A stretch of 64,000 bases of DNA from Prinsepia uniflora (lineage: Eukaryota > Streptophyta > Magnoliopsida > Rosales > Rosaceae). The notes below the pieces were generated by a model that was given only the letters and a program-made list of their open reading frames with translations, was not told where the DNA came from and did no database searches. Within the stretch, counting starts at the first letter, position 1. Every line of letters begins with the position of its first letter. Both the position numbers and the translations under genes were made by a program. Positions 23,255 through 35,100 of this stretch are shown one piece after another. Location of the stretch: positions 70,868,752 to 70,932,751 of the forward strand of contig CM064872.1 of the NCBI GenBank assembly GCA_032719365.1. The letters are read 5' to 3'.

Positions 23255-25870
23255 GAACTAAGCCCAAAACCATAATCAAATCGAATATACGGGCCACTGC
23301 CCACATCCATAAGAAACCAATAAGGGACTCAGCCCAAAACCATAACCATACTGAAACCAAATACACGAGCCACTACTCAAATCCTGTGCACACCACATAT
23401 CAAAGAATCATAAAGATTCAACCATACGAGCCACTGCCCAAAACCTGTGTAACCACACATCACATCTCATATCTCATCTCATATATCATATATACTTATA
23501 AGTCACACAACCAATCCTGTCACGGTATCCAAAGCTACACGCGTGCTACCCGGGTCTCAATCCGAGTCTTCTCAAAGTCAAGGTCAATGTCCGCAGACCA
23601 CTGATCCTACTCGAGGTTATAGTAACCATAGCCTTCCTGAGAGTAAGGAACCCAAATGGGGGGTGACTCCACTCGGTCGGTGCTCCGTGACTACTCCGGG
23701 GACCATCTAGGCTAACGACCCTCCCCGGAGGAGATAATAGAAGTAAAGGAAGGTATATGCACATATATATACATAATACAAATATCCATGCCCGGTTCCC
23801 CTGAACCGTCATGATCCATAATATCCATTCCATTCATATATATATATAACATCCTTCATGCCCGGTTCCCATAAACCATCATGTACCATAATAACATAAC
23901 CAAGGTTCATGCCGGTTCCCATAAACCGTCATGTACCAAAATAACATAACAAGGGTTCATGCCGGTCCCCATAATCCATCATGAACCACGATACCATAAC
24001 AAGGGTTCATGCCGGTTCCCATAAACCGTCATGAACCGGGAAATCCATTTAAGGTTCCCTGACCTGAAATCAAAATCGTAAAGTAACATGGGTCTCGTGC
24101 CCGAACATAGGACATCAGCTGGGCACCGTGCCCGATATCTGAGGTTATATGCCCGAGAAAAAACCAAATGGGCCTCATACCCGAGTTTATCTTTTTGGAA
24201 ATCGAAATCCAAATCATTTAAACCATTAAAGAAATACAGACCCGTATAAGCACCGTATAAGGCCGAACCCTAGAAATACGTGCTTATACGTAACCACAAC
24301 CTAATGCACCCATGGCATTACCAAACATGTGTAAAAACATATAATAAACATTTATGCATGCACCAATTTAGAAAACCAAGGTCCACTCACAGACCGTTCG
24401 AGATGCCACCTCGATTTGCGTGTCGTAGGCTCTCCCGAGCCGATCACTATCACTGGGACTCCCAAACCTATCCAAATCGTAATAGAAGGTTACTAACTAC
24501 TTAATTAACCTCCTACCAAAGCCCCGTAATTTTCCGATATTTTTAACTATTTTTAAACCGAACCTAAACCTTTGGACACCCCAAAACCTATCGAAACGAT
24601 GTCTGATTGACACGAGACCAGTCCCAAAATATTCGTTACAGTGAATAGAAGATTTCATATGTTGAACACTTCCCAAAATTATGGCCCACGCGCCCCTAGA
24701 AGGCTCAGATCACTATTCATCATCCCTAACCTTGGACTGGACCGGTTTTACTGTTCATGTCACTGTGCTGAACCGGCGTGACCAGTTCAGTGGGTTTCCT
24801 CCCCTATTTTGGTCCGATTTCAACCCTAACTAATCCTATAATTCCTATTTCTTCATTCCCTATCATTTCCAATCATCAAAACAACCTAAAACCGCCCAAA
24901 ACTCATGGTTCCATTTTGAACGATACGGTTCAAAGTTTCCAAAACTGCACCCATGGCTTCACAGCCGTCCAACCCCATTAAAAAGCTTCATATTAAGTCC
25001 CTAGCAACCTAACAATCACTTCCTAGGCACCCAAAAGCAACCATAATGCATAAATTGAAAAATAGGAAGGATTGGGCCTAACCGTGAACCTCTCGGGTTT
25101 CTTGGCTGCGCCGTCCACGGCTGCGCTGTCCTGGGCCGGCCACCACATCCTCCTGTCCTCCCTCACTCCCTGGTCCTCACAGCTAATCATGGGTTAAGGG
25201 TTGGATGGGTTTTGGGTTACACAGAGATGAAGAGAAATGGTGAGATCGGGTAATGGGTTTGTTTGTGTTTGAATGAAGAAATGAAAAGGATGGTCGATGC
25301 CTGAATCAATATAGGTGACCTGTGGATGGGTGACACTTGTCACTCATCCATTGGGCCTCCATAAAATATCTGGGCCCCACTAAAGTCCAAAAGTTAGGTT
25401 ATTTTGTAATTTGTGCAATAGTACCCTTGAACTTTTGTGAACCGTAACTTCGTCGTCGAACGTCCGAATTCGACGTGCCGCCTGTCTATGGATTCGTATC
25501 GTCCCGATTTACGTAACGGTCTTCGGTCCTCGGCCATCGGACCTCCCGGTCAAAAATTCAACATTTGCCCCTTTTAACCATAATTACCAAAATGCCCCTA
25601 AACTTCCGAACGTCATAACTTCCTCCTCGAATGTCGGAATTGAACATACCACCTGTCTATGAACTCGTGAAGTCACGAACTATGTCACGGTCATCGGTCA
25701 AAGTCCTTTTGACCACCCGATTGAAAAGTCAACGTTTTGCCACGACTAGGGGCAAAACGGTCATTTTGCGTCGTTCGTCCGATTTCGCCTAACTAATAAC
25801 CGATTAACCTCACTAATCGTGATTAGTAACTAATCTAATCTTGGAATTTGAGACAGGTCGTTACATTGAG

Positions 25871-28800
25871 GGTCAGGTGTTATTCAGTGTACCCCGTGGA
25901 CTACTATTTGATGGGATTATTCACAGTGGATTCCTTAAGTGGAATGCGTGTTTTAAGAGTATAAAATGTGACGGGATACTTCTTAGGCCCTATAGGTCAT
26001 ATAAGATATGGTTGAGCATTGGTAATGGCTCGGGGACTGGGTATGTCAGTGATGACATGATTGGTTGGGTATGAGATTGGACTCAAGAGGAGTCGAGATG
26101 TGGATGTGGGACTCAAATGAGTCTGGATTTTGGGTTAGGAACGTGAGATGAGTCAGGGTAACGTATTAAGGCTCGAGAGGAGCCAGAATGGCTGAGTGAG
26201 GAACATTTGGCACTTAGGATGCCAAGGACCGGAATATGGACAAGTATTGAGGAATTAGGAAATTATGGCTTGGTTTTGTGGGACGGTAGTCTTGTGGAGA
26301 TAACTGATTATCGAGGGTACTTGGTGTAGTGGTAGTAGTTGAGGATCAGGGGGCGTTCAGGGAACGTTCATTATCCTGATGTGGATTGTCAGAATGGTGG
26401 TACCCATAGTTGTGAAGTACGAGTAATGGTGGTATCCACACTGTGTGCTAGGGTGGATGTTTGTATGCGAGTGTTGATGATAATGCGTTGGTGCTGGTGC
26501 TAGCGCTGGTGCTGGTGTCGGTGAATGTGATGACGATGAGCCACGAATTGGGGTATGACTCTATCGTGATAGACGTATGTTCGGTATTTGAGATTCAGTA
26601 GTGGTTGAGTCATGGACTGGATAGAATCTAGCGGAGATTGTGAGGTATTGGGACAAGTCCCAACAGTGATGAGGTGACAAGAGTTGAGTAATTCCCAATC
26701 GGAATCGGTGTATGTGCATAAATAGTTATTAACGGACATGAGGTCTGAGTACTGGATTGATTGCTGACACGTGGTTGTCCAAGTGAGTTGAGGATGTAGG
26801 AAGTCTAGTGGTCGGACTTGACATCGCATTGGGAGCGTGTCTATTCCCAACATGGTTGGAATCTTAGTTTCTAGGAGAGTTGTGATTGTGGGACGAGATG
26901 AGTGCTCGTTTCCGCAGTGGTACTAGGTATTCTTAAGTCATTAGGGTTGACTTCTTATTTTCTGCCCTGGCAGACATTGATTGTGGTTACCAGTACGTTG
27001 AGCGTGTATTGGTTGGTGGACCCATGTGTGTTTCGGGGTTATCAGGAGGAGTTGCGTATTTCGAAGTTGGATTAACGAGATTCTCATTTTCTGCTTGGTG
27101 GTAGACAGTGTTGGAATACTTGGTATGGTAGGTGCAGTGAGTTGTGTTTGCACTCACATAGGATGATGATGACATCGTATTAGATCATCCTTGATTCCTC
27201 CTAGGTCGAATGACAAGGATCGATATGAGGTAATTGGAGGAGACCCGCAGTTTTGATGTGTTTTCATTGCTGAGTGAATGTTTGGCTGTGGTAATAGTTG
27301 AGGAGTGTTGTGTGGTTGACCAAGGATTCAAGAGGGAGTAGGACCCTACGATCGGCTTCCAAGTGAATTGCTAACTATGTGAGCATGTATGGATCCTAGG
27401 TGGATCTGGATCGTGATGTTGTGGACATTGAACATGGTGATGATCTAGGATCGTGGTTATACCAATCCGGTGACGTGGTGACAGACTAAATCGTGATCGT
27501 TTTGATCAAGTTAGGTGATGAGCCTATCGCTCTGTCATAAATATTTGGATTTGGGAATAGTTGGACCGAACTTCTTTTCGAAGTTAATCCGTACTCGAGC
27601 GAGTTGGAATGTTTATATTTGACTCCAGTATTTGACTTGTGAATGATGGGATTGGCTTCCTTTCGAAGTCAATTGAATATGATGTGGTAATCGTGAGCGA
27701 GTATCCGATAGGTTCGGAGTTGGTGCGCCTAGGTAGATGTGAGTGAGGTTAAATGCCCTTTTTGGCATGACTGTATACGCTGTGGTGAGCATGCTTGGAT
27801 TGGTACCTTTGGGATGACGTGTTTGGGAGTAGATGTCGTGTTGCTGGTCGGGTGACCATGAGACTCAGAATTGATGATGAGTGGAAATGATCGATTTGCT
27901 TAGTTTGGGATTGGATAGAGGAACCCCAGTATCAGATTGTGATTGATTGTGAACCTTGTAGTAGACTTGTCGGAGGACGGATGTACATACCCTATACGAT
28001 GTACGAGAATCGGTACTGAACAAGTTGAGTGGTACCTGGCGACGGTATATGGGAGGTACTAGTGGTGTGTGGTTGAACGGGTTGGTAATCGGCTTATTTC
28101 CGACACCATTGGATTTGGTTGGGAGCGTGAACTGGGCTTTGAGTACTATTGCTCGGGGTAAGTAAATTTTGTTGGGTTCAGTAATCTTGGAGCAGGTACT
28201 CTTAGCCACGAATGGCTAGTGAAACCACTAGTGTGGAGATGTGTGATCATTTCTTGGCTAGTACTCAATGTGTTTCAGTTACACCACTTGATTGTGTAAG
28301 ATGACAGTATACGTATACTCAGGACGAGTGAGTTGGTGGTTAGTATAACTACTAATGGCCTTGCATGATGTTATCACGTCTTGACATTCCCAGCGTCATG
28401 GTTTGCTGAGGGAGTTGACAATTAGGGACATTGAGCTTGATATATGACACAGGATGGGGCTTGCCCTACGAGATGAGATCATGTTGTTGATCTTACGCTA
28501 CATTGAGTGAGTTGTAGTACGAGGTGATGTCCCCGATTGGCTGATGATTGGAGCTTTACTAGGGTGGTAAAGCTTAGTGGTGACAGTTTGGCTAGTAGCG
28601 TCAGCATGGACTGACAAGTGAGATTAGTGACTCCCAGTGGGAGCAGATGTCAGGTATATTAGTGATTGAGAAGAACCGATAAGCTGAAGGGGTCGGCTAA
28701 ATGGTGGAATTGACAAGCGATAATAACACGGGTCAGGTGATCAATTTGACTCGAGGTGATCGAGTGTGGTCGGTACGACGTGAGACTGTGATAGGACCTC

Positions 28801-28986
28801 TGAGTACAGATGAGTTTAACTGGTGTACGAGTGTATACGTGTTGCGAGGTCGAAATTTTTTCCACGAGGTAGATGTGGAATAAGGATAATTGGAAATTTC
28901 GAGACGAAACTAATTTAAGGAGGGAGGAACAGTTGAGACTAGAATGGTTGGAATTTTGAGGTCGAAATTCTTTAAGGGGGGAAGGT
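25871..28986 (+). other. Non-coding interior of element A, right part
   Basis: No ORF above 125 codons and no gag, RT or integrase motif is present in any frame. Short perfect hairpins are frequent: 27753-27768 (ATGCC/GGCAT), 28203-28231 (TAGCC/GGCTA overlapping CTAGTG/CACTAG), 28552-28574 (AGCTTTAC/GTAAAGCT) and 28749-28765 (ACTCGA/TCGAGT). Two GAGACGAAA/GGTCGAAAT stretches precede the purine tract AAGGGGGGAAGGT at 28974-28986. Confidence 0.75.
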
Positions 28987-31782
28987 TGTAACGAACCGTC
29001 CCGAATTCCGAGATTAGATTTGTAACTAATCATGATTAGCGGGGTTAATCAGTGATTAGTTGGGCGGAATCGGACGAACGATGTAAAATGACTGTTTTGC
29101 CCCTAGCCGTGGGTAAAACATTGACTTTTAATTCGGGCGGTTAAGTAGTTTGGGACGTCACGAGTTCATAGACAGGAGGCACGTTCGATTCCGAAGTTCG
29201 GAGTGAAAGTTATGACGTTCGGAAATCGAAGGGCATTTTCGTAATTTGGACAAAAAGGGGGAAAATGTTGACTTTTGACCGGGAGGTCCGATGGCCAAGG
29301 GCCGAGGATCGTTGGGATGGTCTCGATGCCCTGAGTCCGTAGGCAGGCAGCACGCGTCAATCGGAGTTCGAATGACCAAGTTACCGGTCTAAATGCGCAA
29401 GGGGCATTTTCGTAATTTTGTGCACAAGGGCAAATTTGTAAATTCGCACAGGGGCATTATTTTGAAACCGGGAAGCAGGGGGCTGAACCACCGTGCTTGG
29501 GTGGTCTGTCCAGGGGATTATTTTTCTGGTTAGTGGCTTTCGGGTGTGAGTAGGAGTGCTGCGTGTGATGTGAAGGACAGTGCACAGGTGGTGTGTGTGT
29601 GGGAAACAGGTGCTGATGTTTGAAATTGAAAAAAAAAAACAGAGTGTGGCCATGAGTGGGTGCACGAGTTGATTTGTTTATGCAGTGAGTGCCTTGAACA
29701 GAGCACGGGCAGACAAGAGTGGGGTGGAATTGGGACTTGAAACTTAGTGATGGTGTTGAACTGAACAAACAGAGCACGGGTATATTGTTTGAATTGGTTT
29801 TGGGTATGGTTACGGGAAACAAAATCATCGTGGGACTGAGAGCTTTCCCACGAGTTGTTGGGTTGGCCGGGTCTGTAATAGAAAGGTCAGGAGTGTGAGG
29901 GGTCATTTCTGGAGAAGGGAGGACTCAAAGCTAGAGAGAATCAGACTTCGAAGAAAACTGAAAATTTGGAGGGAAATTCTAAATTTAATTTGTGAGCGTA
30001 GTGGAGCCAAACTGAGCTTAAGAATAGTCTTCTGGGAGCATGTCGAACTCAACCATACGAGGATTGAAGAAAATCGATCGCGGTTTGGACAAGAACACAA
30101 GTCCCGTTTCTGGAAAAATTTCGAGCTTGAGGACGACCACCTACGGGTAAGGATTCTTGAAATTGGTTATGGTTTAGTGTTTGTTTAGGTTCTACGAAGT
30201 TTCTGTTTAAATTAATTTGGAAACTGAGTTGATTCGAGGGAGTTTCAAAACCTGACCCGTTTGATTGATCGTGAGCGAAATGATCGATTTAGGGCTTTAT
30301 GTGTGAATTTATTAACGGAGAACTTAAATTAAGTTACAATAGAAGGTTTTCGATGGAAAAATTGAAGGAATTAAGCTATACTTACAGGAGATTGGACCGG
30401 GTTGTGTTGCGGGTTTGGGACCCGTTTAGCACAGAGTCGGGTGAGGAAGGTGACACTGTAGCACCACTGTAGCAGGCGCGTGAGTTTCACGCGCAGCCAC
30501 TGACGGCGGCGTGTGAGGGCGCGTGGGTCCAATTTTCGAGGTAAGTTCAACACGACTTTTGTCCTATACAATGTAACAAACATTTTAGCGTTGATTTCGA
30601 ATTTATCGGACACCGTTTTGATGTTGTTTCGAGGGTCCAAAGGTTTATGCTACGTTGTTAATTAACGTTTAATTCCCGAAAAAATTATGGGAAATTAGTA
30701 TGTTGTTATTTAAGTCCCTAGTGACACTAAAGTATGTGTTCGGACAGGATTTGAGATTTCGGGAAATTGTCAGAAATTACGGAAACGCGTGCAGTGCGAA
30801 ACCCAGCATTATGGACGGTGTGTGAGTGGACGTTGCTTTCAAAATTTGATGCATGCGTAAATATTTCTATGTTTTCTATGATTATGATTATGACTTATGA
30901 TAATTTCGATTTCCTTATTTATACGCATTTTTGATATGCATACGAAATTGCACATATTTCGAGGCTATGGTTTCTCTTATGCCTTGGTGATGTTTTGATG
31001 AACAATTTTACATGATTTGTGCGTATGATGTTTTAATGATGTTTCGATTATGTTTGTGAGTATGATTTTCGGGTTTGACACGTATTTCGAGAATGACACG
31101 GATGTGCACGTTTTATGAGATTTCGAGTATGGTGTGGTTTGACTGTGATTTTGGTGATTTGATTGTGGGTTTAACGCTTTAACCTTGGGATTTGAAATAT
31201 GATGTGATTTCAAGGATTTAAAACGGATTTTGAAAAAGGTGATTTCGGGCTTGGTGCCCAGGGCATAAAACTAATTTTGATTAACTAGATTTCGATTTCG
31301 GAAGTTGAAAATGAAGTTCTGGTTTGGGTTCGGGATGATGTTTCCGGATGCCGGCTTACGGAATCATTATTGTGAATTCGAATTCGGGAATGGATGATGG
31401 TTTGATTTAGATTTCGATATGATTATACGTGTCCCGTTTTAATGATGATTTGATCATGTTTTGTGAAGTAGGATTTTGGGGATTGAATGTGAAATTCGGA
31501 CATGAGTCCTATGTTGACAAAATGTGATTTCGGTTTGGTTTTGGAATGTGGATCACAATGGATCCCGAGTTTGTTGTGATTGACAAATGGTTTGGGTTTA
31601 AAGACTCGGTGCTATTGCTGGAGCACGTTTTGAGTTTAAAGACTCGTTTAATTGATGACGAGGGAGTGCCCTTAATGAGTTTAAAGATTCGGTTACTGTT
31701 TTGAGTTTAAAGACTCGGTATAATACCCCCGAGGCCTATTGATTATGTTTTGAGTTTAAAGACTCGTTGATATCCCGGGAAG
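28987..31782 (+). repeat. 3' LTR of element A, first segment
   Basis: It starts TGTAACGAACCG directly after the purine tract and runs until the Athila-type element inserts at 31783. Within it are a GCGCGTGAGTTTCACGCGC hairpin (about 30476-30494), donor-like GTGAGTGG at 30822-30829 and GAGTTTAAAGACTC palindromes at 31632, 31703 and 31752. The ORF at 29895-30188 has no recognisable domain and is not called. Confidence 0.88.
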
Positions 31783-32544
31783 TGATAGGACGTTAAATAA
31801 GCATTATTTTATATTATTTTATACCCTTTATACTTGACTTTTAATATTAAAATATTAAATAAATTGATAAAATAAATTATTTTGTGATTTTTATGTTTAG
31901 AAAAATAAAGGTTGTAATTTGGAGTATTTTTGGCGAAAGAATCGTTTCGATCGGAATTATAACGAATAAAATATGGACGAAATTCGGTGGAATAATTAAT
32001 TTATTTATATTTTAATTAAATTAATTAATACAGCCCAAACCCAATTATTTTTGCAGCCCAGCCCGTCGCCAAGTGGCCTGGCCCAGCGCCTCAGCCCAAT
32101 CTGGCCCGTGCAGCCCGGCCCGCCAGCCCAGCCCGTGCGGCCCAGAAGCAAGCCGCCGGCCCAGCGCGTCAGCCCATCTGGTTTCAGCCCTGCAGAGAGC
32201 TTCGGAGCGCGCCTACCGACGCCCAGTCCAGTACTTCGGCGCGCGTGTCCCGACTGCAGGCTTTCTCCTCAGCGAGAGCCTGCCGAAGTCTTGCACTCCA
32301 TTTCAGCAGCCTCCTGCCGAGCACCAGCTTCCCAATTCAGCAGCCAGCCACCGAAAATTCCTGCCCTATTTTCCAGCAGATTCCACTCAATTTCCAGCCA
32401 CCTTCCAACAACTTTCCAACCCAATTTTACAACTTTACAACTCAAACCACCTCTAAACATCATCACAAATCTTTATTACTCATCATTCCATTATTCCATT
32501 TTTTTTATTGTATTTTTATATTATTTTTGGTAGCTTTCTCCACC

Positions 32545-32552
32545 TATAAATA
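32545..32552 (+). promoter_or_regulatory. TATA box of the Athila-type 5' LTR
   Basis: CCTATAAATAGG is a strong TATA box. Transcription would start roughly 25-35 bp downstream, placing the stem-loop series in the RNA leader (R-U5). The copy in the 3' LTR is at 43410-43417. Confidence 0.75.
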
Positions 32553-32693
32553 GGAGTTGATTTCACTTGTTGAAATCACTTCCAAGTAGCACAAAATTGA
32601 GCTTCTTTTAGGAGAAATCTTGGCAAAATAGTTCCAATACAATTTTGAGAGTTCAAGTCCGAATTTCCTTGTTTAATCTTCTTCCATCTTCAT

Positions 32694-33082
32694 AAGGTTC
32701 CAGCCGCTGTTCGGTGTTCCTTGTGAAAAACAATCCATTGTTCTCATCCAATCTGAAAAGTGTAACATTTGCTCTCCATTCTCTTAAACTCTTTTATTTG
32801 TTATTGGTTCTAATTATAATGCAATATATGTATTGGTTTCTCCTTCCTATCTTTTGTGAAAATTGAGTATAATCTCCATGTGTTTTACTTTCTAAAAATC
32901 ATTCACTTCTTACATTTTAGAGCTTAAACTTCATTTCGAAACTAAATGTTGATCCGCTGTTCGGGGCATTTAGAGTAGATTTGGAGAGATTTAATGTATG
33001 ACCGCTGTTCGGCGCATTAAATCACAAACTTAAGGTAATTATATTATGAGTAAAAATCCGCTGTTCGGTGCATTTATAATAT
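32694..33082 (+). repeat. Four stem-loops with constant CCGCTGTTCGG loop
   Basis: The loops are at 32704-32714, 32954-32964, 33002-33012 and 33058-33068. The arms differ but pair each time: AAGG/CCTT; CTAAATG (32942-32948)/CATTTAG (32967-32973); GATTTAATG (32988-32996)/CATTAAATC (33015-33023); ATATTAT (33041-33047)/ATAATAT (33076-33082). The 3' LTR repeats them at 43559-43947. Confidence 0.85.
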
Positions 33083-33716
33083 GAATAATGTATGAAGAAA
33101 TATGAGTTTGTGAAGGTATAATTTCGTGATTAATTCAAATATTTGCAATTGTAGTATGTTGTTGAAGTTTGTGTTTACAGGAAGTCTACTTTGTGCATAA
33201 GTTAGAATAGAAATAGAATGAGTTTATCTATACTTTTACTTATTTACATAATTACAAACCTCTTCAAAAACCCCCTTGTTTATTCTTTATTCTTTTATTC
33301 TTTATTCTTTTATTCTTTGATGCTTTTATTCTTTCATTCCTTTATTATTTAATTTATTGATTCTTTGATTAATTAATTCCTTTATTCTTTGATTAACTAA
33401 GTCCTTTATTCTTCTATTATTTCATTCTTTAATTCGTTAATTTATTAATTCTTTGTAATTCATTAATTTATTATTATCTTGTTCATCTATTCTTTAATTT
33501 ATTAATTCTTTGATTGTTTAATTCTTTTATTATTTAATTCTCTAATTCATTATTCTTTTATTCATAATCCACTAACATATTATTAATGTTCCCTAATTTC
33601 CCCGGTTAAGAACGATCCCTATTTATCAATACTACATCTACACAAAAAGGGTTTAAATTGCATAACACTCGAATTACATGTTTAATTTAATGCGTAGTTT
33701 GGGCGTAGTCAATTTT

Positions 33717-33734
33717 TGGCGCCGTTGCCGGGGA
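33717..33734 (+). other. Primer-binding site of the Athila-type element (tRNA-Asp)
   Basis: TGGCGCCGTTGCCGGGGA lies five bases after the LTR end and is complementary to 18 nt of the 3' end of plant tRNA-Asp(GUC), the primer typical of Athila. Confidence 0.95.
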
Positions 33735-35100
33735 AATTGAAAATCATTTTAATTTGTTAGTGTATGTATATAAATTGTGCATATTATACTTGTTTATAAA
33801 TTTTATTTTTTTAATATTATATTTGTTTATAACATTTACTTACTTGTTTATATTTTAATTATCCATCTTATTATTGTTCTTATTATGTTTGTTTATAATG
33901 CTCATACTTTACTTTTTCTTAATTTCTAATTTATACTTGTTCATAAATGTTCATAATTTTTTTTTATATATATATTTGTTCATAATAAATTTGATACTTG
34001 TTCATAAATGCATATTTTATATGTTCACTTTTCTTTACTTTTACTTTTATTTATTCCATTATACTTTATTCCATTAACTTAATATTCACACTTTTTCTTT
34101 ATTCCCTTAACTTAATATTCACACTTTTTCTTTATTCCCTTAACTTTAATTATATTACATTAACTTTATTTCATTAACTTTCTTTTAATTTTATTACATA
34201 ACCTTTATGTTCCACTAACTTTATGTTTACACTTATTTTATTTTTATGTAATCAATTATTTGTTTATGTCTTGTTAAACTTTAAATTTTAAATGAAAAAA
34301 AAAAGAAAATTCGGAATAAATAAAAAAAAATTAAAAAAAAATTAAAAAAAAAATTAAAAAAAAATTAAAAAAAAAATTTAAATTTTTTTATGAAACTTTA
34401 TTATCTTTGAATTTCCTAAAGTGTAAGTATTGTTTCCTATTAATTGTTTTAGAGTTGCATGAATCTCTTAGTCCCTTTTTCTTCAAAATCTTACTTTCGG
34501 GAACAGGTAGTGCCCCTCTTATTTACTTTCTCCTTAACCCTTCATGATGTGTGGATTTCATCACCACATACCATAGACTCGAATCTATGGACATGAGGTT
34601 GGGGCGGAGTTTGTAAACACTAGGGTTTGGTAATTCTCTACGTCATCATTTGGATTAATTATGGTGTCTAGGAGAGTTATGACTGGTGACAAGTTTTGGA
34701 TTAAGAAAGGGAACACCAATGGAGTATATGCCAAGCTAGCCTCGGGGTGCTCTTAAAATTATCCTTGCTTCTCGCGTTACATCTATCTCAACTGGCCATG
34801 ATTAATGTTGAATGGTGGAATGGTGGTTATCAGTACGCGCAGGCCGTACGCCCAGGAAAGTACTATGAGAAGCGGAAGGAGAAAGTTATTCATGACACTC
34901 TAAAACTCTACTTATTGCATTATTAGTTTGCATTTGAAACTTGTGTATTTTCTTTCCATTAACGTAACTTTTTGGTAATTCTGGTTTCTATTTATGTGCT
35001 ATTTTATGCAAATCTCTACTATCTTACACTTATTATCTTTTCTTGTGTATACTTGCCTTCTAACTTAGAGTTTTGTTTTCATAGAGGTACGAACTTATGA
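33735..35100 (+). other. Untranslated leader of the Athila-type element
   Basis: This is an AT-rich leader between primer site and polyprotein. It contains TTTATTCC/TTAACTTTA repeats (34040-34220) and A-rich runs (34290-34380). A more complex stretch (34430-34920) is partly similar to 13440-13800 (minus) of the non-autonomous element. No ORF of note. Confidence 0.8.

Larger units (their letters stand above)
6144..25865 (-). mobile_element. Long-LTR, ORF-less retrotransposon B (LARD-like), inserted in A
   Basis: The element is bounded by TTGAG at 6139-6143 and 25866-25870. On the minus strand it consists of a 5' LTR (25865-20082), a primer site TGGTATCAGAGC (complement 20067-20078), an interior (20081-16771 and 9573-9101), a purine tract GAGGGAAGGT (complement of 9101-9110) and a 3' LTR (9100-6144). 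The LTRs are about 2.95 kb once insertions are removed and differ by a few percent. The interior, about 3.8 kb, has no ORF of note and is homologous to that of A. It carries two later insertions: a solo LTR in the 5' LTR and an Athila-like non-autonomous element in the interior. Confidence 0.9.
20082..25865 (-). repeat. 5' LTR of element B (interrupted by a solo LTR)
   Basis: The plus strand starts TGACAAGACCC at 20082 and ends GGTCGTTACA at 25865. Without the insert it is about 2.93 kb and matches 6144-9100. 20082-20409 pairs with 6144-6475, and 23255-25865 with the rest. Short ORFs here are duplicated shadows of those in the 3' LTR. Confidence 0.9.
31783..33711 (+). repeat. 5' LTR of the Athila-type element
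   Basis: It runs from TGATAGGACG to GTAGTCA. A GC-rich CAGCCCA-type block (32035-32330) precedes the TATA box at 32545. Four constant-loop stem-loops lie downstream (32694-33082), followed by a TTTATTCTTTTATTC-type T-rich array (33285-33560). The 160-codon proline-rich ORF over the GC-rich block is not supported as a gene. Confidence 0.95.

Noticed and set aside
29895..30188. 97-codon charged ORF in the 3' LTR of A
   Set aside because: It has no recognisable domain and could not be confirmed in the other LTR copy, which is off-window; it is treated as chance.
32051..32533. 160-codon proline-rich ORF, repeated at 42917-43414
   Set aside because: It lies in the GC-rich U3 of the LTR, upstream of the TATA box. 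It appears twice only because LTRs are duplicated, and overlapping frames are equally open.
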